DNA of 64,000 bases from positions 310,001 to 374,000 of the forward strand of contig CAVUYB010000015.1 of NCBI GenBank assembly GCA_963745595.1, given 5' to 3'. The position numbers were made by a program, and so were the translations under genes. This document shows positions 1 through 8,779 of this stretch, one piece after another. This DNA comes from DASZUK01 sp963745595. GTDB lineage: Bacteria; Actinomycetota; Acidimicrobiia; Acidimicrobiales; RAAP-2. The notes under the pieces were generated by a model that saw only the letters and a list, made by a program, of their open reading frames with translations, had not been told where the DNA came from and ran no database searches. Within the stretch, counting starts at the first letter, position 1; every line of letters starts with the position of its first letter.

Positions 1-591
1 GCGCTGCGGGACCTCGCCGGGACGGCCGGTCTCACTGGCGAGGACATCCTCGTCCCGGCCCGCGCCCTGGGCGAGCTCCAGCGGCTGTCCTCCTCGTCGT
101 CGGCCGGCGATGACGACGTGAAGGAGGTCGGTGTCGCGACCGGTGCGCACGACATCACGTTCACGCGTGGGCCCGTGCGCATCAGTACCCGGTTGCTCGA
201 CGGCTCGTACCCGGACTACCGCCAGCTGATCCCGGACCACTATCCGAACCGGCTGCACCTCGGGAAGGAGTCCCTGATCAGCGCGTTGCGCCGGGTCCGG
301 CTCCTCGTCCGGGACAACACGACCCCCGTTCGGTTGTCGATGCGGCCCGGTGGGGTCGACCTCTCGGTCGTCTCCCAGGAGGTCGGCGACGCCAGCGAGA
401 CGGTGGACGGCGACTTCACCGGCGAGGACCTGGTTATCGCCTTCAACCCGTCGTACCTGATCGACGGCGTCGAGGCCGCGCTGGGCGACGAGGTCGTCAT
501 CGAGAGCGCCGATCCGTCTCGTCCCGCGACGGTCCGCGGCGCCGAGCACGACGACTTCCGGTACCTCCTGATGCCGGTGCGCGTCTCCTGA
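1..591 (+). CDS. dnaN: DNA polymerase III subunit beta (sliding clamp), C-terminal part
   Basis: The reading frame is open from base 1, so the 5' end of the gene lies outside the window; 196 residues remain. The clamp encircles DNA and tethers the replicative polymerase, and it also recruits repair factors. Visible family signatures are RLLDGSYPDYRQLIP in the middle, a segment like ILVPARALGEL near the start, and the C-terminal YLLMPVR, which belongs to the hydrophobic cleft that binds clamp partners. The remaining part corresponds to roughly the last half of a clamp of about 370 residues. recF follows 22 bp downstream in the same direction, the usual actinobacterial order, which supports the call. 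Confidence 0.96.
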   Translation, partial: ALRDLAGTAGLTGEDILVPARALGELQRLSSSSSAGDDDVKEVGVATGAHDITFTRGPVRISTRLLDGSYPDYRQLIPDHYPNRLHLGKESLISALRRVRLLVRDNTTPVRLSMRPGGVDLSVVSQEVGDASETVDGDFTGEDLVIAFNPSYLIDGVEAALGDEVVIESADPSRPATVRGAEHDDFRYLLMPVRVS

Positions 592-613
592 TCCTCCGGC
601 CCCGGTCACCCCG

Positions 614-1744
614 ATGAGCCTCCGCCATCTCCAACTGGCGGACTTCCGGATCTTCGCCGCGGCCGAGCTCGAACCGGACCCGGACGGGACGACGGTTATC
701 ACCGGTCCGAACGGCGCCGGCAAGACGTCCTTCCTGGAGGCCGTCGCCTACCTCGGCCTGCAGCGATCCTTCCGCACCGCGTCCCGCGAGGCCATGATCC
801 GCAACGGCGCGGCGCAAGCGATCGTCCGGGCCGAGCTCGACCAGGGGGAGCGGGCCGTCCTGGTGGAAGCCGAGATCTCCACCGGCGGCCGTTCGCGCAC
901 CCAAGTCAACCGCCAGCCGACGCGCTCGCGGCGCGAGGCGGCCGACGCGGTCCCGGTGACCGTCTTCTCCCCGGAGGACCTCGCCGTCGTCCAGGGCGGC
1001 CCGGTGCACCGCCGAGACCTCGTCGACGACGCGCTCCGGTTGCTCGACCGGGCCGCGGCCGGCGCGCTCGACGACGTCGACCGGATCCTCCGCCAACGCG
1101 CTGCGCTCCTCCGCCAGGCCGGTGGTCGGCTGACCGCCGACGTCGAGACGACGCTGGAGGTGTGGGACGACCGACTGGCCGCGGCCGGGTCGGCCGTGGC
1201 GGCCGCCCGGTCGGCGCTCGTCGACGCGCTCCGCCCGGTCGCGGCGGAGGCGTACGGCGCGCTGGCCGGTGCCGACCGGTCGTCGGGTACGGCCGAGTAC
1301 CCGCTCTCACCAGCGTTTTCAGTCACGTATCGGCAGTCGTGGGCGGGCGATCTCGGCCCGGCGCTTCGGGCCGCGCGGACCGACGACCTCCGGCGCGGCG
1401 CGACGACGGTCGGGCCACACCGCGACGACCTGCGACTGGAATTGGCGGGACGCGATGCCCGGGTGCAGGCCTCGCAGGGGGAGCAACGGTGCGTCGCGCT
1501 CGGGCTGCGGCTGGCGGTCCACCAGCTCGTCACCGAACGGTCCGAGACCGCACCGATCCTCCTGCTCGACGACGTCTTCTCCGAGCTCGACCCCGACCGC
1601 AGCCGGGCGCTCCTCCGCCAGCTCCCGCCCGGTCAGACGTTGCTCACGACGGCCGTCCCGTTGCCGCTCGGCGTCGACGTCGCCGCGGTCGTCGACGTCC
1701 CGGCGGGCGGGCGTTCACCCGGGGAAGGGGTCACGGCACCGTGA
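614..1744 (+). CDS. recF: DNA replication and repair protein RecF
   Basis: This is a 376-residue SMC-like ATPase that acts with RecO and RecR to load RecA at gapped DNA. The Walker A motif is GPNGAGKTS near residue 36, the ABC-type signature is the SQGEQR stretch near residue 292, and the Walker B region is ILLLDDVFSELD near residue 316. Length and motif order match RecF. It lies 22 bp after dnaN, and its stop codon overlaps the GTG start of the DUF721 gene (GTGA), so the genes are probably translationally coupled. The last 20 residues are poorly conserved and Gly/Pro-rich. Confidence 0.96.
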   Translation: MSLRHLQLADFRIFAAAELEPDPDGTTVITGPNGAGKTSFLEAVAYLGLQRSFRTASREAMIRNGAAQAIVRAELDQGERAVLVEAEISTGGRSRTQVNRQPTRSRREAADAVPVTVFSPEDLAVVQGGPVHRRDLVDDALRLLDRAAAGALDDVDRILRQRAALLRQAGGRLTADVETTLEVWDDRLAAAGSAVAAARSALVDALRPVAAEAYGALAGADRSSGTAEYPLSPAFSVTYRQSWAGDLGPALRAARTDDLRRGATTVGPHRDDLRLELAGRDARVQASQGEQRCVALGLRLAVHQLVTERSETAPILLLDDVFSELDPDRSRALLRQLPPGQTLLTTAVPLPLGVDVAAVVDVPAGGRSPGEGVTAP

Positions 1745-2121
1745 CCCGGCGGCCGTGGCGCCGGCGGCCCGGCGTCGATCGCGGACCTCGACCGATCGGG
1801 GAGTCGCTCGACGACGCGGTGGCCGGCTTCGTCCCACCCGCCGTGGCCACCGACGCCGACCGGTCACCCGAACCGGTCACGGCCGGCGCCCTTTCCGCCG
1901 TCTTCAGTCGCTGGGAGGAGATCGTCGGGCCAGCGGTCGCCCGGCATGTTCGCCCGATCCGCTTCTCCGGCGGCGCCCTCGTCGTCGCGGTCGACCAGCC
2001 GGCCTGGGCTACCCAGGTTCGAGCACTCGGACCAGGGCTGTTGGCCCGCGTCGGCGAGGTCGGCGGTGTCGTTCCCGAACGGCTGCAGGTGATCGTGAAA
2101 CCGGTGTCCGGCGGCCGCTGA
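1741..2121 (+). CDS. DUF721 family protein (DciA-like)
   Basis: This 126-residue protein starts at the GTG that overlaps the recF stop. The long open frame upstream in the same phase is antisense-like composition inside recF and was not used. The central segment with SAVFSRWEEIVGPAVARHV and the later VDQPAWATQVRAL are typical of DUF721. The family includes DciA, which helps load the DnaB helicase in bacteria that lack DnaC or DnaI, and it sits between recF and gyrB in most Actinobacteria. The N-terminal 35 residues are Arg/Pro-rich and likely disordered. That it works as DciA here is inferred from family and position. Confidence 0.85.
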   Translation: MTRRPWRRRPGVDRGPRPIGESLDDAVAGFVPPAVATDADRSPEPVTAGALSAVFSRWEEIVGPAVARHVRPIRFSGGALVVAVDQPAWATQVRALGPGLLARVGEVGGVVPERLQVIVKPVSGGR

Positions 2122-2265
2122 GTGCGTCCTCGGAGAGGGCCCGTCGGGTAGAATGGCTCGTCCGCACCGGGGACCCCATCCGATTCGGTTCGGGCACCCG
2201 ATGCGCACGTCGAACACATCTGATGCGAAAGGGCGCGCCCGTGGGGCTGAGCTTGGGGACACAAA

Positions 2266-4188
2266 TTGCCGGGTGACGGGGCGTCGTACGACGCCAGTGA
2301 CATCACCGTTCTGGAGGGGCTGGAGCCGGTCCGGCTCCGGCCCGGCATGTACATCGGCTCCACCGGGCCCACCGGTCTGCACCACCTGATCTGGGAGGTA
2401 GTGGACAACTCGGTCGACGAGGCCATGGCCGGCTACTGCACCCGTATCGACGTCACCCTGTTGGCCGACGGCGGGTGCCGGGAGTCGGACGACGGTCGGG
2501 GGATCCCGGTCGACCCCTATCCCCAGGACCCGGACAAGTCGGCGGCCGAGGTCGTGCTGACCACCCTCCATGCCGGGGGGAAGTTCGGGGGGGCCGGCTA
2601 CAAGGTCTCCGGTGGGCTGCACGGCGTCGGGGTCTCGGTGGTCAACGCCCTCTCCCGCCGGCTGGTCCTGGAGATCGACCGGAACGACAAGCACCACGTG
2701 TTGGAGTTCGTCAACGGCGGTGAGCCCAAGGGCAAGCTCCAGATCGTGGGCGAGGCGCCCCGGGGGCGGACCGGGACCACGGTGAGCTTCTGGCCGGACC
2801 CGGCGATCTTCGAGGAGCTGGAGTTCCGGGCCCAAACGGTGACCGAGCGGCTGCAGGTCATGGCCTTCTTGAACAAGGGCCTGGAGATCCGCTTCGCCGA
2901 CGAGCGTCCGGGGGACCAGAAGAAGGAGACCTTCAAGTACAACGGCGGCATCGTCGACTACGTGAAGCACCTCAACGCGTCGAAGGAGTCCCTCTTCCGC
3001 AAGGTCGCCTCCTACGGGCAGGTCGAGGACGGGCAGGAGGTCGATGTCGCCCTCCAGTGGAACACCGGTTTCCACGAGAGCATCTTCTCCTTCGCCAACG
3101 GGATTTCCACCACCGAGGGCGGCATGCACGAGGAGGGGTTCCGGAAGGGCCTCACCAACGTGGTGAACCGTTACGCCAAGTCCCGCAACCTGCTGAAGGA
3201 GAAGGACGAGAACCTCGACGGCAAGGACATCCGCGAGGGCCTGACCGCCATCGTGTCGGTCCGGCTGAAGGACCCCCAGTTCGAGGGCCAGACCAAGGCC
3301 AAGCTGGGCAACGTCCCCATGCGCTCGCTGGTGGAGCGGGCGACCAACGAGAAGCTGGCCGAGTGGCTCGAGGAGAACCCGACCGAGGCCAACCAGATGG
3401 TCAAGAAGGCGCTGCTGGCCCAGCGGGCTCGGGTGGCCGCTCAACAGGCCCGTGATCTGACCCGTCGCAAGTCCGGGCTCGACGGCGCCGGCCTACCCGG
3501 CAAGCTGATCGACTGCTCCTCGCGCGACCGGCGGGAGTGCGAGCTGTTCATCGTCGAGGGCAACTCGGCCGGCAGCTCGGCCAAGGACGCCCGGGACCCG
3601 CGAACCCAGGCCATCCTGCCCATTCGCGGCAAGATCCTGAACGTCGAACGGGCCCGCATCGACAAGATGATGAAGAACACCGAGATCCAGGCCCTGATCG
3701 CCGCCATCGGCGCCGGCCTGGCCGAGGACTTCGACCCGTTGAAGATCCGCTACCACAAGGTCATCGTCCTGGCCGACGCCGATGTCGACGGCAGCCATAT
3801 CCGGACCCTCCTACTGACCTTCTTCTTCCGCCAGATGAAGGCGCTGGTGGAGGGCGGCTACGTCTACGTGGCCCAGCCGCCCCTGTACTCCACCCTGGTC
3901 GGCAAGGAGAAGGCCTACCTGAAGGACGACGGGGCCAAGGACGCCTTCATGGCGTCCCACCCCGACCACAAGCAGGACTTCCAGCGCTTGAAGGGACTGG
4001 GGGAGATGGACTTCGCCGAGCTGCGGGACACGACCATCGACCCCGCCAAGCGGTCACTGCTCCAGATCAACGTCGAGCAGGCGGCGCTGGCCGACGACGT
4101 CTGCTCAGTGCTGATGGGCGACGACGTCGAGCTGCGGCGCCACTTCATCCAGACCAACGCCAAGGATGTGCGCTTCCTCGACATCTGA
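2266..4188 (+). CDS. gyrB: DNA gyrase subunit B
   Basis: This is a 640-residue ATPase/TOPRIM subunit of DNA gyrase. I chose the TTG at 2266 because the protein then begins just before the conserved VRLRPGMYIG; a GGGGAC stretch lies 5 bp upstream and no in-frame ATG is available. The GHKL ATPase signatures are EVVDNSVDEA, DDGRGIPVD and the later GLHGVGVSVVNAL. The TOPRIM acidic cluster is present (EGNSAG at residues 431-436 and DADVDGSHIRTLL), and the C-terminal QRLKGLGEM is intact. One oddity is that the almost universal EGDSAG reads EGNSAG here (Asn433). gyrA follows 28 bp downstream. A TAGAAT element at 2149-2154 could be the -10 of a gyrB promoter, but no convincing -35 is seen. Confidence 0.96.
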   Translation: MPGDGASYDASDITVLEGLEPVRLRPGMYIGSTGPTGLHHLIWEVVDNSVDEAMAGYCTRIDVTLLADGGCRESDDGRGIPVDPYPQDPDKSAAEVVLTTLHAGGKFGGAGYKVSGGLHGVGVSVVNALSRRLVLEIDRNDKHHVLEFVNGGEPKGKLQIVGEAPRGRTGTTVSFWPDPAIFEELEFRAQTVTERLQVMAFLNKGLEIRFADERPGDQKKETFKYNGGIVDYVKHLNASKESLFRKVASYGQVEDGQEVDVALQWNTGFHESIFSFANGISTTEGGMHEEGFRKGLTNVVNRYAKSRNLLKEKDENLDGKDIREGLTAIVSVRLKDPQFEGQTKAKLGNVPMRSLVERATNEKLAEWLEENPTEANQMVKKALLAQRARVAAQQARDLTRRKSGLDGAGLPGKLIDCSSRDRRECELFIVEGNSAGSSAKDARDPRTQAILPIRGKILNVERARIDKMMKNTEIQALIAAIGAGLAEDFDPLKIRYHKVIVLADADVDGSHIRTLLLTFFFRQMKALVEGGYVYVAQPPLYSTLVGKEKAYLKDDGAKDAFMASHPDHKQDFQRLKGLGEMDFAELRDTTIDPAKRSLLQINVEQAALADDVCSVLMGDDVELRRHFIQTNAKDVRFLDI

Positions 4189-4216
4189 GGGAACGCCATT
4201 TGAGGGGACAGAGACT

Positions 4217-6712
4217 ATGGCACCACCGACCAGCACCCGCGGCGCCGGGACGAACGGCAACTCCGGCGACGGCGGGGGCAGCGACACCGCCGTCCTCGGC
4301 TTCATCGAACCGATCGAGATCCAGGAGGAGATGGAGCGCTCGTTCCTCGAGTACTCCATGTCGGTCATCGTCTCCCGGGCTCTGCCCGACGTGCGGGACG
4401 GGCTCAAGCCGGTGCACCGCCGGATCCTGTACTCGATGTTCGACCAGAGCCTGCGGCCGGACCGACCGCACGTGAAGTGCGCGGCCGTCGTCGGCGAGGT
4501 GATGGGTACGTACCACCCGCACGGCGACTCGGCCATCTACGACGCCCTGGTCCGCATGGTCCAGGAGTTCTCGATGCGCCACCCGCTGGTCGACGGCCAC
4601 GGCAGCTTCGGCGGGCCGGGGCCCGACGAAGGCCCGGCGGCCATGCGGTACACCGAGTGCCGCCTCCAACCGTTGGCCCTCGACCTCATGGCTGGCATCG
4701 ACGAGGAGACCGTCGACTTCGCGCCGAACTACTCGAACAGCACCGAGGAGCCGACCGTGCTCCCGGCCCGGTTCCCCAACCTCCTGGTGAACGGCTCCCA
4801 GGGCATCGCCGTGGGGATGGCCACCAACATCCCCCCCCACAACCTGGGCGAGGTGATCGACGCCACCATCCACCTCCTCGAGTACCCCGAATCCACCCCG
4901 GACGACCTCATGCGGTTCGTCAAGGGCCCGGACTTCCCGACCGGCGCCCAGATCCTCGGGCGCCAGGGCATCCTCGACGCCTACCGGACCGGCCGGGGTT
5001 CGATCAAGATGCGGGCGGTCGCCGAGATCGAGGAAGGCAAGGACGCCACCCGGATCGTCGTCACCGAGCTGCCGTACCAGACGTCGGTCGGGGTGATCGC
5101 CCAGAAGATCGACGACCTGGTCAAGTCCGGCGATCTGGATGGCATCGCCGAGGTGCTCGACTCCTCCGCCGGCAAGAAGACCCGGCTGGTCATCCGCCTC
5201 AAGCGCGATGCCAACGCCAACGTCGTCCTGAACAAGCTGTACAAGCACACCCCGCTGCAGACGAGCTTCGGTGTCAACACGCTCGCCCTCGTGGACGGGG
5301 TGCCGCGGACGCTCAACCTGGCCCAGGTGCTGACGCACTACGTCGCCCACCAGATCGAGGTCGTCACCCGCCGCAGCGAGTTCCGGCTGCGCAAGGCCCA
5401 GGCCCGGGCGCACATCGTCGAGGGCCTGTTGCGGGCCATCGACATGCTCGACGCGGTCATCGCGGCGATCCGCGGCTCCGACGACCGCCCGGCCGCCCGG
5501 CTCGCGCTCATGGCCGAGCCGTTCGCCTTCAGCGAGGAGCAGGCCAACCACATCTTGGACATGACGCTCGGCCGGCTCACCCGGCTGGGCCGGTCCGAGT
5601 TGGAGGAGGAGATGGCCAAGCTGCGCGAGACCATCGCCGAGCTGGAGGCCATCCTGGGCGACCCGGCCAAGTTGCGGGCGGTCATCGCCGAGGAGATGAC
5701 GGCCATCCGGGACAAGTTCGCCGACGCCCGGCGATCGATCATCACCCACGACCCCGGCGAGCTCGGCGTGGAGGACCTCATCGACGACGAGGAGGTCGTC
5801 GTGACGATGACCGCGGCCGGCTACATCAAGTCGGTCTCGGCCGACGCCTTCCGGACCCAGGGCCGCGGGGGCCGGGGCGTGCAGGGAGCCCGGTTGAAGG
5901 AAGAGGACCTCGTCACCCACGTCGTGCACACGACGTCGCTCTCGTACCTGCTGCTGTTCTCCAACCGCGGCAAGGTCTACCGGCTGCGCGGTCACGAGAT
6001 CCCGATGAAGGAGCGGACGGCCAAGGGCACCGCTCTCGTGAACCTCCTCCCGCTGGACAACCGCGAGAAGATCCAGGCGATCGTCGAGACCCGCGACTTC
6101 CCGGTCGACCACTACCTCGTCTTCGCCACCGCCCGCGGCCAGGTCAAGAAGACCGCGTTCAGCGAGTACGACAAGTCGCGGCGGGAGGGGTTCATCGCCA
6201 TCAACCTGCGGGACGGCGACGAGCTCGTTCGGGTCGTCGCCACCAGCGGTGACGACGACCTCTTCGAGGTCACCAGCAACGGCATGACCATCCGCTTCTC
6301 CGAGAACGACGTGCGACCGATGGGTCGGGACGCCGCCGGGGTCCGTGGCGTCCGGTTGCGGGAGGAGGACGTCGTCGTCTCCCTCGACGTCGCCCGCGAC
6401 GAGGCCGACATCTTGATGGTCACCGATGCCGGGTATGGCAAGCGGACGAAGCTGGAACGGTTCAACCGGCAGGCCCGCGGCGGGCAGGGCGTGCGCGGCA
6501 TCCGGCTCACCGCCAAGCGCGGCCGCGTCGTGGCCGCCTTCATGGTCTCCCTCGACGAGGAGATCCTGCTCGTCTCGACCGGTGGGGTCGTCATCCGGAC
6601 CGCGGTGCGCGAGATCGCCTCTCAGGGCCGCGATGCCACCGGCGTCCGCGTGATGAACCTCGACGACGGCCAGGCCGTCGCTGCCGTCGCGCCCGTCTCC
6701 GGCTCCGAGTAG
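4217..6712 (+). CDS. gyrA: DNA gyrase subunit A
   Basis: This 831-residue protein is the DNA-cleaving and wrapping subunit of gyrase. The ATG at 4217 is preceded by a GAGGGGA ribosome binding site at 4202-4208; an in-frame ATG at 4166 lies inside gyrB and is less likely. The quinolone-determining segment HPHGDSAIYD starts near residue 100, with Ser105 and Asp109 at the two classical resistance positions, so this subunit looks wild type there. The catalytic tyrosine is Tyr145 in AAMRYTE. The C-terminal pinwheel contains a GyrA-box-like QGRGGRGVQG near residue 550 and a second copy QARGGQGVRG. An acidic Gly/Ser-rich stretch of about 30 residues precedes the conserved core. It is probably co-transcribed with gyrB. 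Confidence 0.96.
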   Translation: MAPPTSTRGAGTNGNSGDGGGSDTAVLGFIEPIEIQEEMERSFLEYSMSVIVSRALPDVRDGLKPVHRRILYSMFDQSLRPDRPHVKCAAVVGEVMGTYHPHGDSAIYDALVRMVQEFSMRHPLVDGHGSFGGPGPDEGPAAMRYTECRLQPLALDLMAGIDEETVDFAPNYSNSTEEPTVLPARFPNLLVNGSQGIAVGMATNIPPHNLGEVIDATIHLLEYPESTPDDLMRFVKGPDFPTGAQILGRQGILDAYRTGRGSIKMRAVAEIEEGKDATRIVVTELPYQTSVGVIAQKIDDLVKSGDLDGIAEVLDSSAGKKTRLVIRLKRDANANVVLNKLYKHTPLQTSFGVNTLALVDGVPRTLNLAQVLTHYVAHQIEVVTRRSEFRLRKAQARAHIVEGLLRAIDMLDAVIAAIRGSDDRPAARLALMAEPFAFSEEQANHILDMTLGRLTRLGRSELEEEMAKLRETIAELEAILGDPAKLRAVIAEEMTAIRDKFADARRSIITHDPGELGVEDLIDDEEVVVTMTAAGYIKSVSADAFRTQGRGGRGVQGARLKEEDLVTHVVHTTSLSYLLLFSNRGKVYRLRGHEIPMKERTAKGTALVNLLPLDNREKIQAIVETRDFPVDHYLVFATARGQVKKTAFSEYDKSRREGFIAINLRDGDELVRVVATSGDDDLFEVTSNGMTIRFSENDVRPMGRDAAGVRGVRLREEDVVVSLDVARDEADILMVTDAGYGKRTKLERFNRQARGGQGVRGIRLTAKRGRVVAAFMVSLDEEILLVSTGGVVIRTAVREIASQGRDATGVRVMNLDDGQAVAAVAPVSGSE

Positions 6713-6819
6713 CCCCAGCCAGAATTACGACGGCCGCCGTGCCATCAAGTGGGGATGGCGGGGCCCCGCGGACCGGAGGAGGATGCCATCACGGGACCGC
6801 AGTGGGGCCCCATCCGGGT

Positions 6820-7923
6820 CTATGACGCCGCGTTGAAGGTCACGGTGTACGGCGCGGCCTTGGGGAAGTAGAGGCCGAGGTTCTTCGCGCCGGACGAGAC
6901 GAAGAGGTGGGCGGCGGACGAGCCGACCTCGACGACGAGCGAGTGTTGGGTCGAGAAGCTCTTGCTCTGGCCGGCTTCGAGGATCCCGGCGAACAGCGGC
7001 GTGGTCTGGCCGGCTTCGGTGATCTGTACCCAGCTCGGATTGCCGACGGCGGACGTCTCGACGGTGAATGTCGACGCCCGAACGGCGAACGTCGCCGCGG
7101 TCGGCGTTGTCGACGTGAGCCGGAGGCCGTTCACCGCGACGGCGGTCGTGGTCGGGGCGGCCGTCCCCGAGGTGGCGGTCGAGCCGGACGTCCCGGGATG
7201 GTTGGCGTGGGTGAGGCCGATGGCCCGGAGCCACGACGGCTGGACGGCCTGGATGACGAGCCCGGCCACGCCGACGACGACGGCCAGGGCAACGACGACG
7301 ACGAGGGCTCGCAGCCAGAGCGGGGTGCCGACCCGCCGGTGCCGACGTGGGCGGTGCGGCAGCCCGGACACGGCGGGCGTGAGGCCGGTGTCGAGGACGG
7401 CGACCGCCGTCGAGGACGTCCCGGGCCACGCCGGCGCGTCGGCCACGGCGACGGCGACGGGGAGCGACGTGGTGGTGGGCGACGTGGTGGTCGACGTGGT
7501 GGCGGCGGGCGACGTGGTGGCGGCGGAGGAGGTGCCGGCCACGCGCGGGACCGTGGCGGTCGGCGCGTCGGCGACGACGGCCGGCCCGCGTCGCTCGCCC
7601 ACCGCCACCGCGGGTGGCGTCGACGACCGGGCCGCCGGCCAGTGCTCGACGAGGCTCAACGCGTAGAGGTCGCCGGACAGGCCGAGGGCGTTGGCGTAGA
7701 CACGGAGGGCCTTGACCGTCGCCACCCGGTCCTCCAGCCGGCCGACCTCGCCGCTCTCGAGGCGTTCCAGCTCGTCGAGCGGCAGCCCGGTCCGGGCGCC
7801 GACGTCCTCGAGCCGCAGCCCCTGGCGGGTCCGGACCCGTCGGAGCGTTCGGGCGAGCTCGGACACGGAGGCAGGCATGGCGGGCGCGCCGTTGCGACGG
7901 TTGCCGCCGTCACGATGCCGCAT
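6820..7923 (-). CDS. RodZ-like helix-turn-helix membrane protein
   Basis: This 367-residue protein (352 if it starts at the second ATG, 7878) has a RodZ/HTH_25 architecture. Residues about 20-85 form a cytoplasmic XRE-like helix-turn-helix (ELARTLRRVRTRQGLRLEDV), followed by a Thr/Ala-rich linker, one membrane segment (VVVVALAVVVGVAGLVIQ) and an extracytoplasmic beta-rich C-terminal domain of the DUF4115 kind. RodZ couples MreB to the elongation machinery in rods, but many actinobacterial relatives have no proven role. It converges with gyrA and diverges from the response regulator at 8072; the 148 bp between them must hold both promoters. Confidence 0.75.
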   Translation of the reverse strand: MRHRDGGNRRNGAPAMPASVSELARTLRRVRTRQGLRLEDVGARTGLPLDELERLESGEVGRLEDRVATVKALRVYANALGLSGDLYALSLVEHWPAARSSTPPAVAVGERRGPAVVADAPTATVPRVAGTSSAATTSPAATTSTTTSPTTTSLPVAVAVADAPAWPGTSSTAVAVLDTGLTPAVSGLPHRPRRHRRVGTPLWLRALVVVVALAVVVGVAGLVIQAVQPSWLRAIGLTHANHPGTSGSTATSGTAAPTTTAVAVNGLRLTSTTPTAATFAVRASTFTVETSAVGNPSWVQITEAGQTTPLFAGILEAGQSKSFSTQHSLVVEVGSSAAHLFVSSGAKNLGLYFPKAAPYTVTFNAAS

Positions 7924-8071
7924 TCAACGCACCATTCCTTCCGTCCCGGTACGCCGAGCGTACCCCTCCGACACGCCGGAAGGGCGTTCCGGCGTGTCGG
8001 CCGGCGTTGCCGCCTCGCCCACAGGATACCGACAGGGTTACGGGAGAGTATCTAGGGTCGAGGAGGTGCCG

Positions 8072-8767
8072 ATGGCCGGCGAGGACGCCCGAGTCCTGGT
8101 GGTGGACGACGAACCGGGGATCACCGATCTCGTCTCGATGGCCCTCCGTTACGAGGGGCTGACGGTCGAGGTCGCCCATACCGGCCACGACGCCCTTCGC
8201 TCGGTCGCCTCGTTCCGGCCGCACCTGATGGTGCTGGACGTGATGCTGCCCGACCTGGACGGCTTCGAGGTCCTCCGCCATCTGTCGGGCGACCACCCGC
8301 GGGTGCCGGTGATCTTCCTGACGGCGCGCGACGGGCTGGAGGACAAGCTCCGGGGGTTCACCCTCGGCGGCGACGACTACGTCACCAAGCCGTTCAGCGT
8401 CGAGGAGCTGATCGTCCGGACCCGGGCGATCCTGCGCCGGGTCCACGAGATCGAAGAGGACAGCGGCGTGCTCCGGTGGGCCGACCTCGCCCTGGACGAG
8501 GACCAGCACGAGGTGACGCGCGACGGGACGATCGTCGAGCTGACGCCGACGGAGTTCAAGCTGCTGCACTACCTCCTCTTGAACAGCGACCGGGTCGTCT
8601 CGAAGGCCCAGATCCTCGACCGGGTGTGGCACTACGACTTCGACGGGAACGACAACGTCGTCGAGATCTTCATCAGCTCGCTCCGCCGGAAGCTCGAGAC
8701 CCACGGACCGCGGCTCATCCACACGGTCCGGGGCGTCGGCTACCGGCTCAAGCGCCCGCCGGCGTAG
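8072..8767 (+). CDS. OmpR/PhoB-type response regulator
   Basis: This is a 231-residue two-component regulator. The ATG at 8072 sits 5 bp after a strong AGGAGG (8061-8066). The N-terminal receiver has the acidic pair in VVDDEPG, the phosphorylatable Asp in VLDVMLPD, the FLTAR strand and the Lys in TKPFS. The C-terminal winged helix carries LTPTEFKLLHYL and ends with HTVRGVGYRLK, typical of the OmpR/PhoB subfamily. A cognate histidine kinase begins 12 bp downstream, so the two form an operon. Regulated genes cannot be read from the sequence. Confidence 0.93.
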   Translation: MAGEDARVLVVDDEPGITDLVSMALRYEGLTVEVAHTGHDALRSVASFRPHLMVLDVMLPDLDGFEVLRHLSGDHPRVPVIFLTARDGLEDKLRGFTLGGDDYVTKPFSVEELIVRTRAILRRVHEIEEDSGVLRWADLALDEDQHEVTRDGTIVELTPTEFKLLHYLLLNSDRVVSKAQILDRVWHYDFDGNDNVVEIFISSLRRKLETHGPRLIHTVRGVGYRLKRPPA

Positions 8768-8779
8768 GCGGCCCGCCCG

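Noticed and set aside
1864..3444. Long minus-strand open frame opposite gyrB (and similar long frames opposite gyrA, near 7910-9928 and 9706-11781)
   Set aside because: They are the reverse-strand phase of strongly biased GC-rich codons, have no recognisable domain and lie opposite well-conserved genes.
6713..6819. GGGGCCCC-rich hairpin as terminator between gyrA and the RodZ-like gene
   Set aside because: Only the self-complementary 8-mers pair; no extended stem or T-tract.
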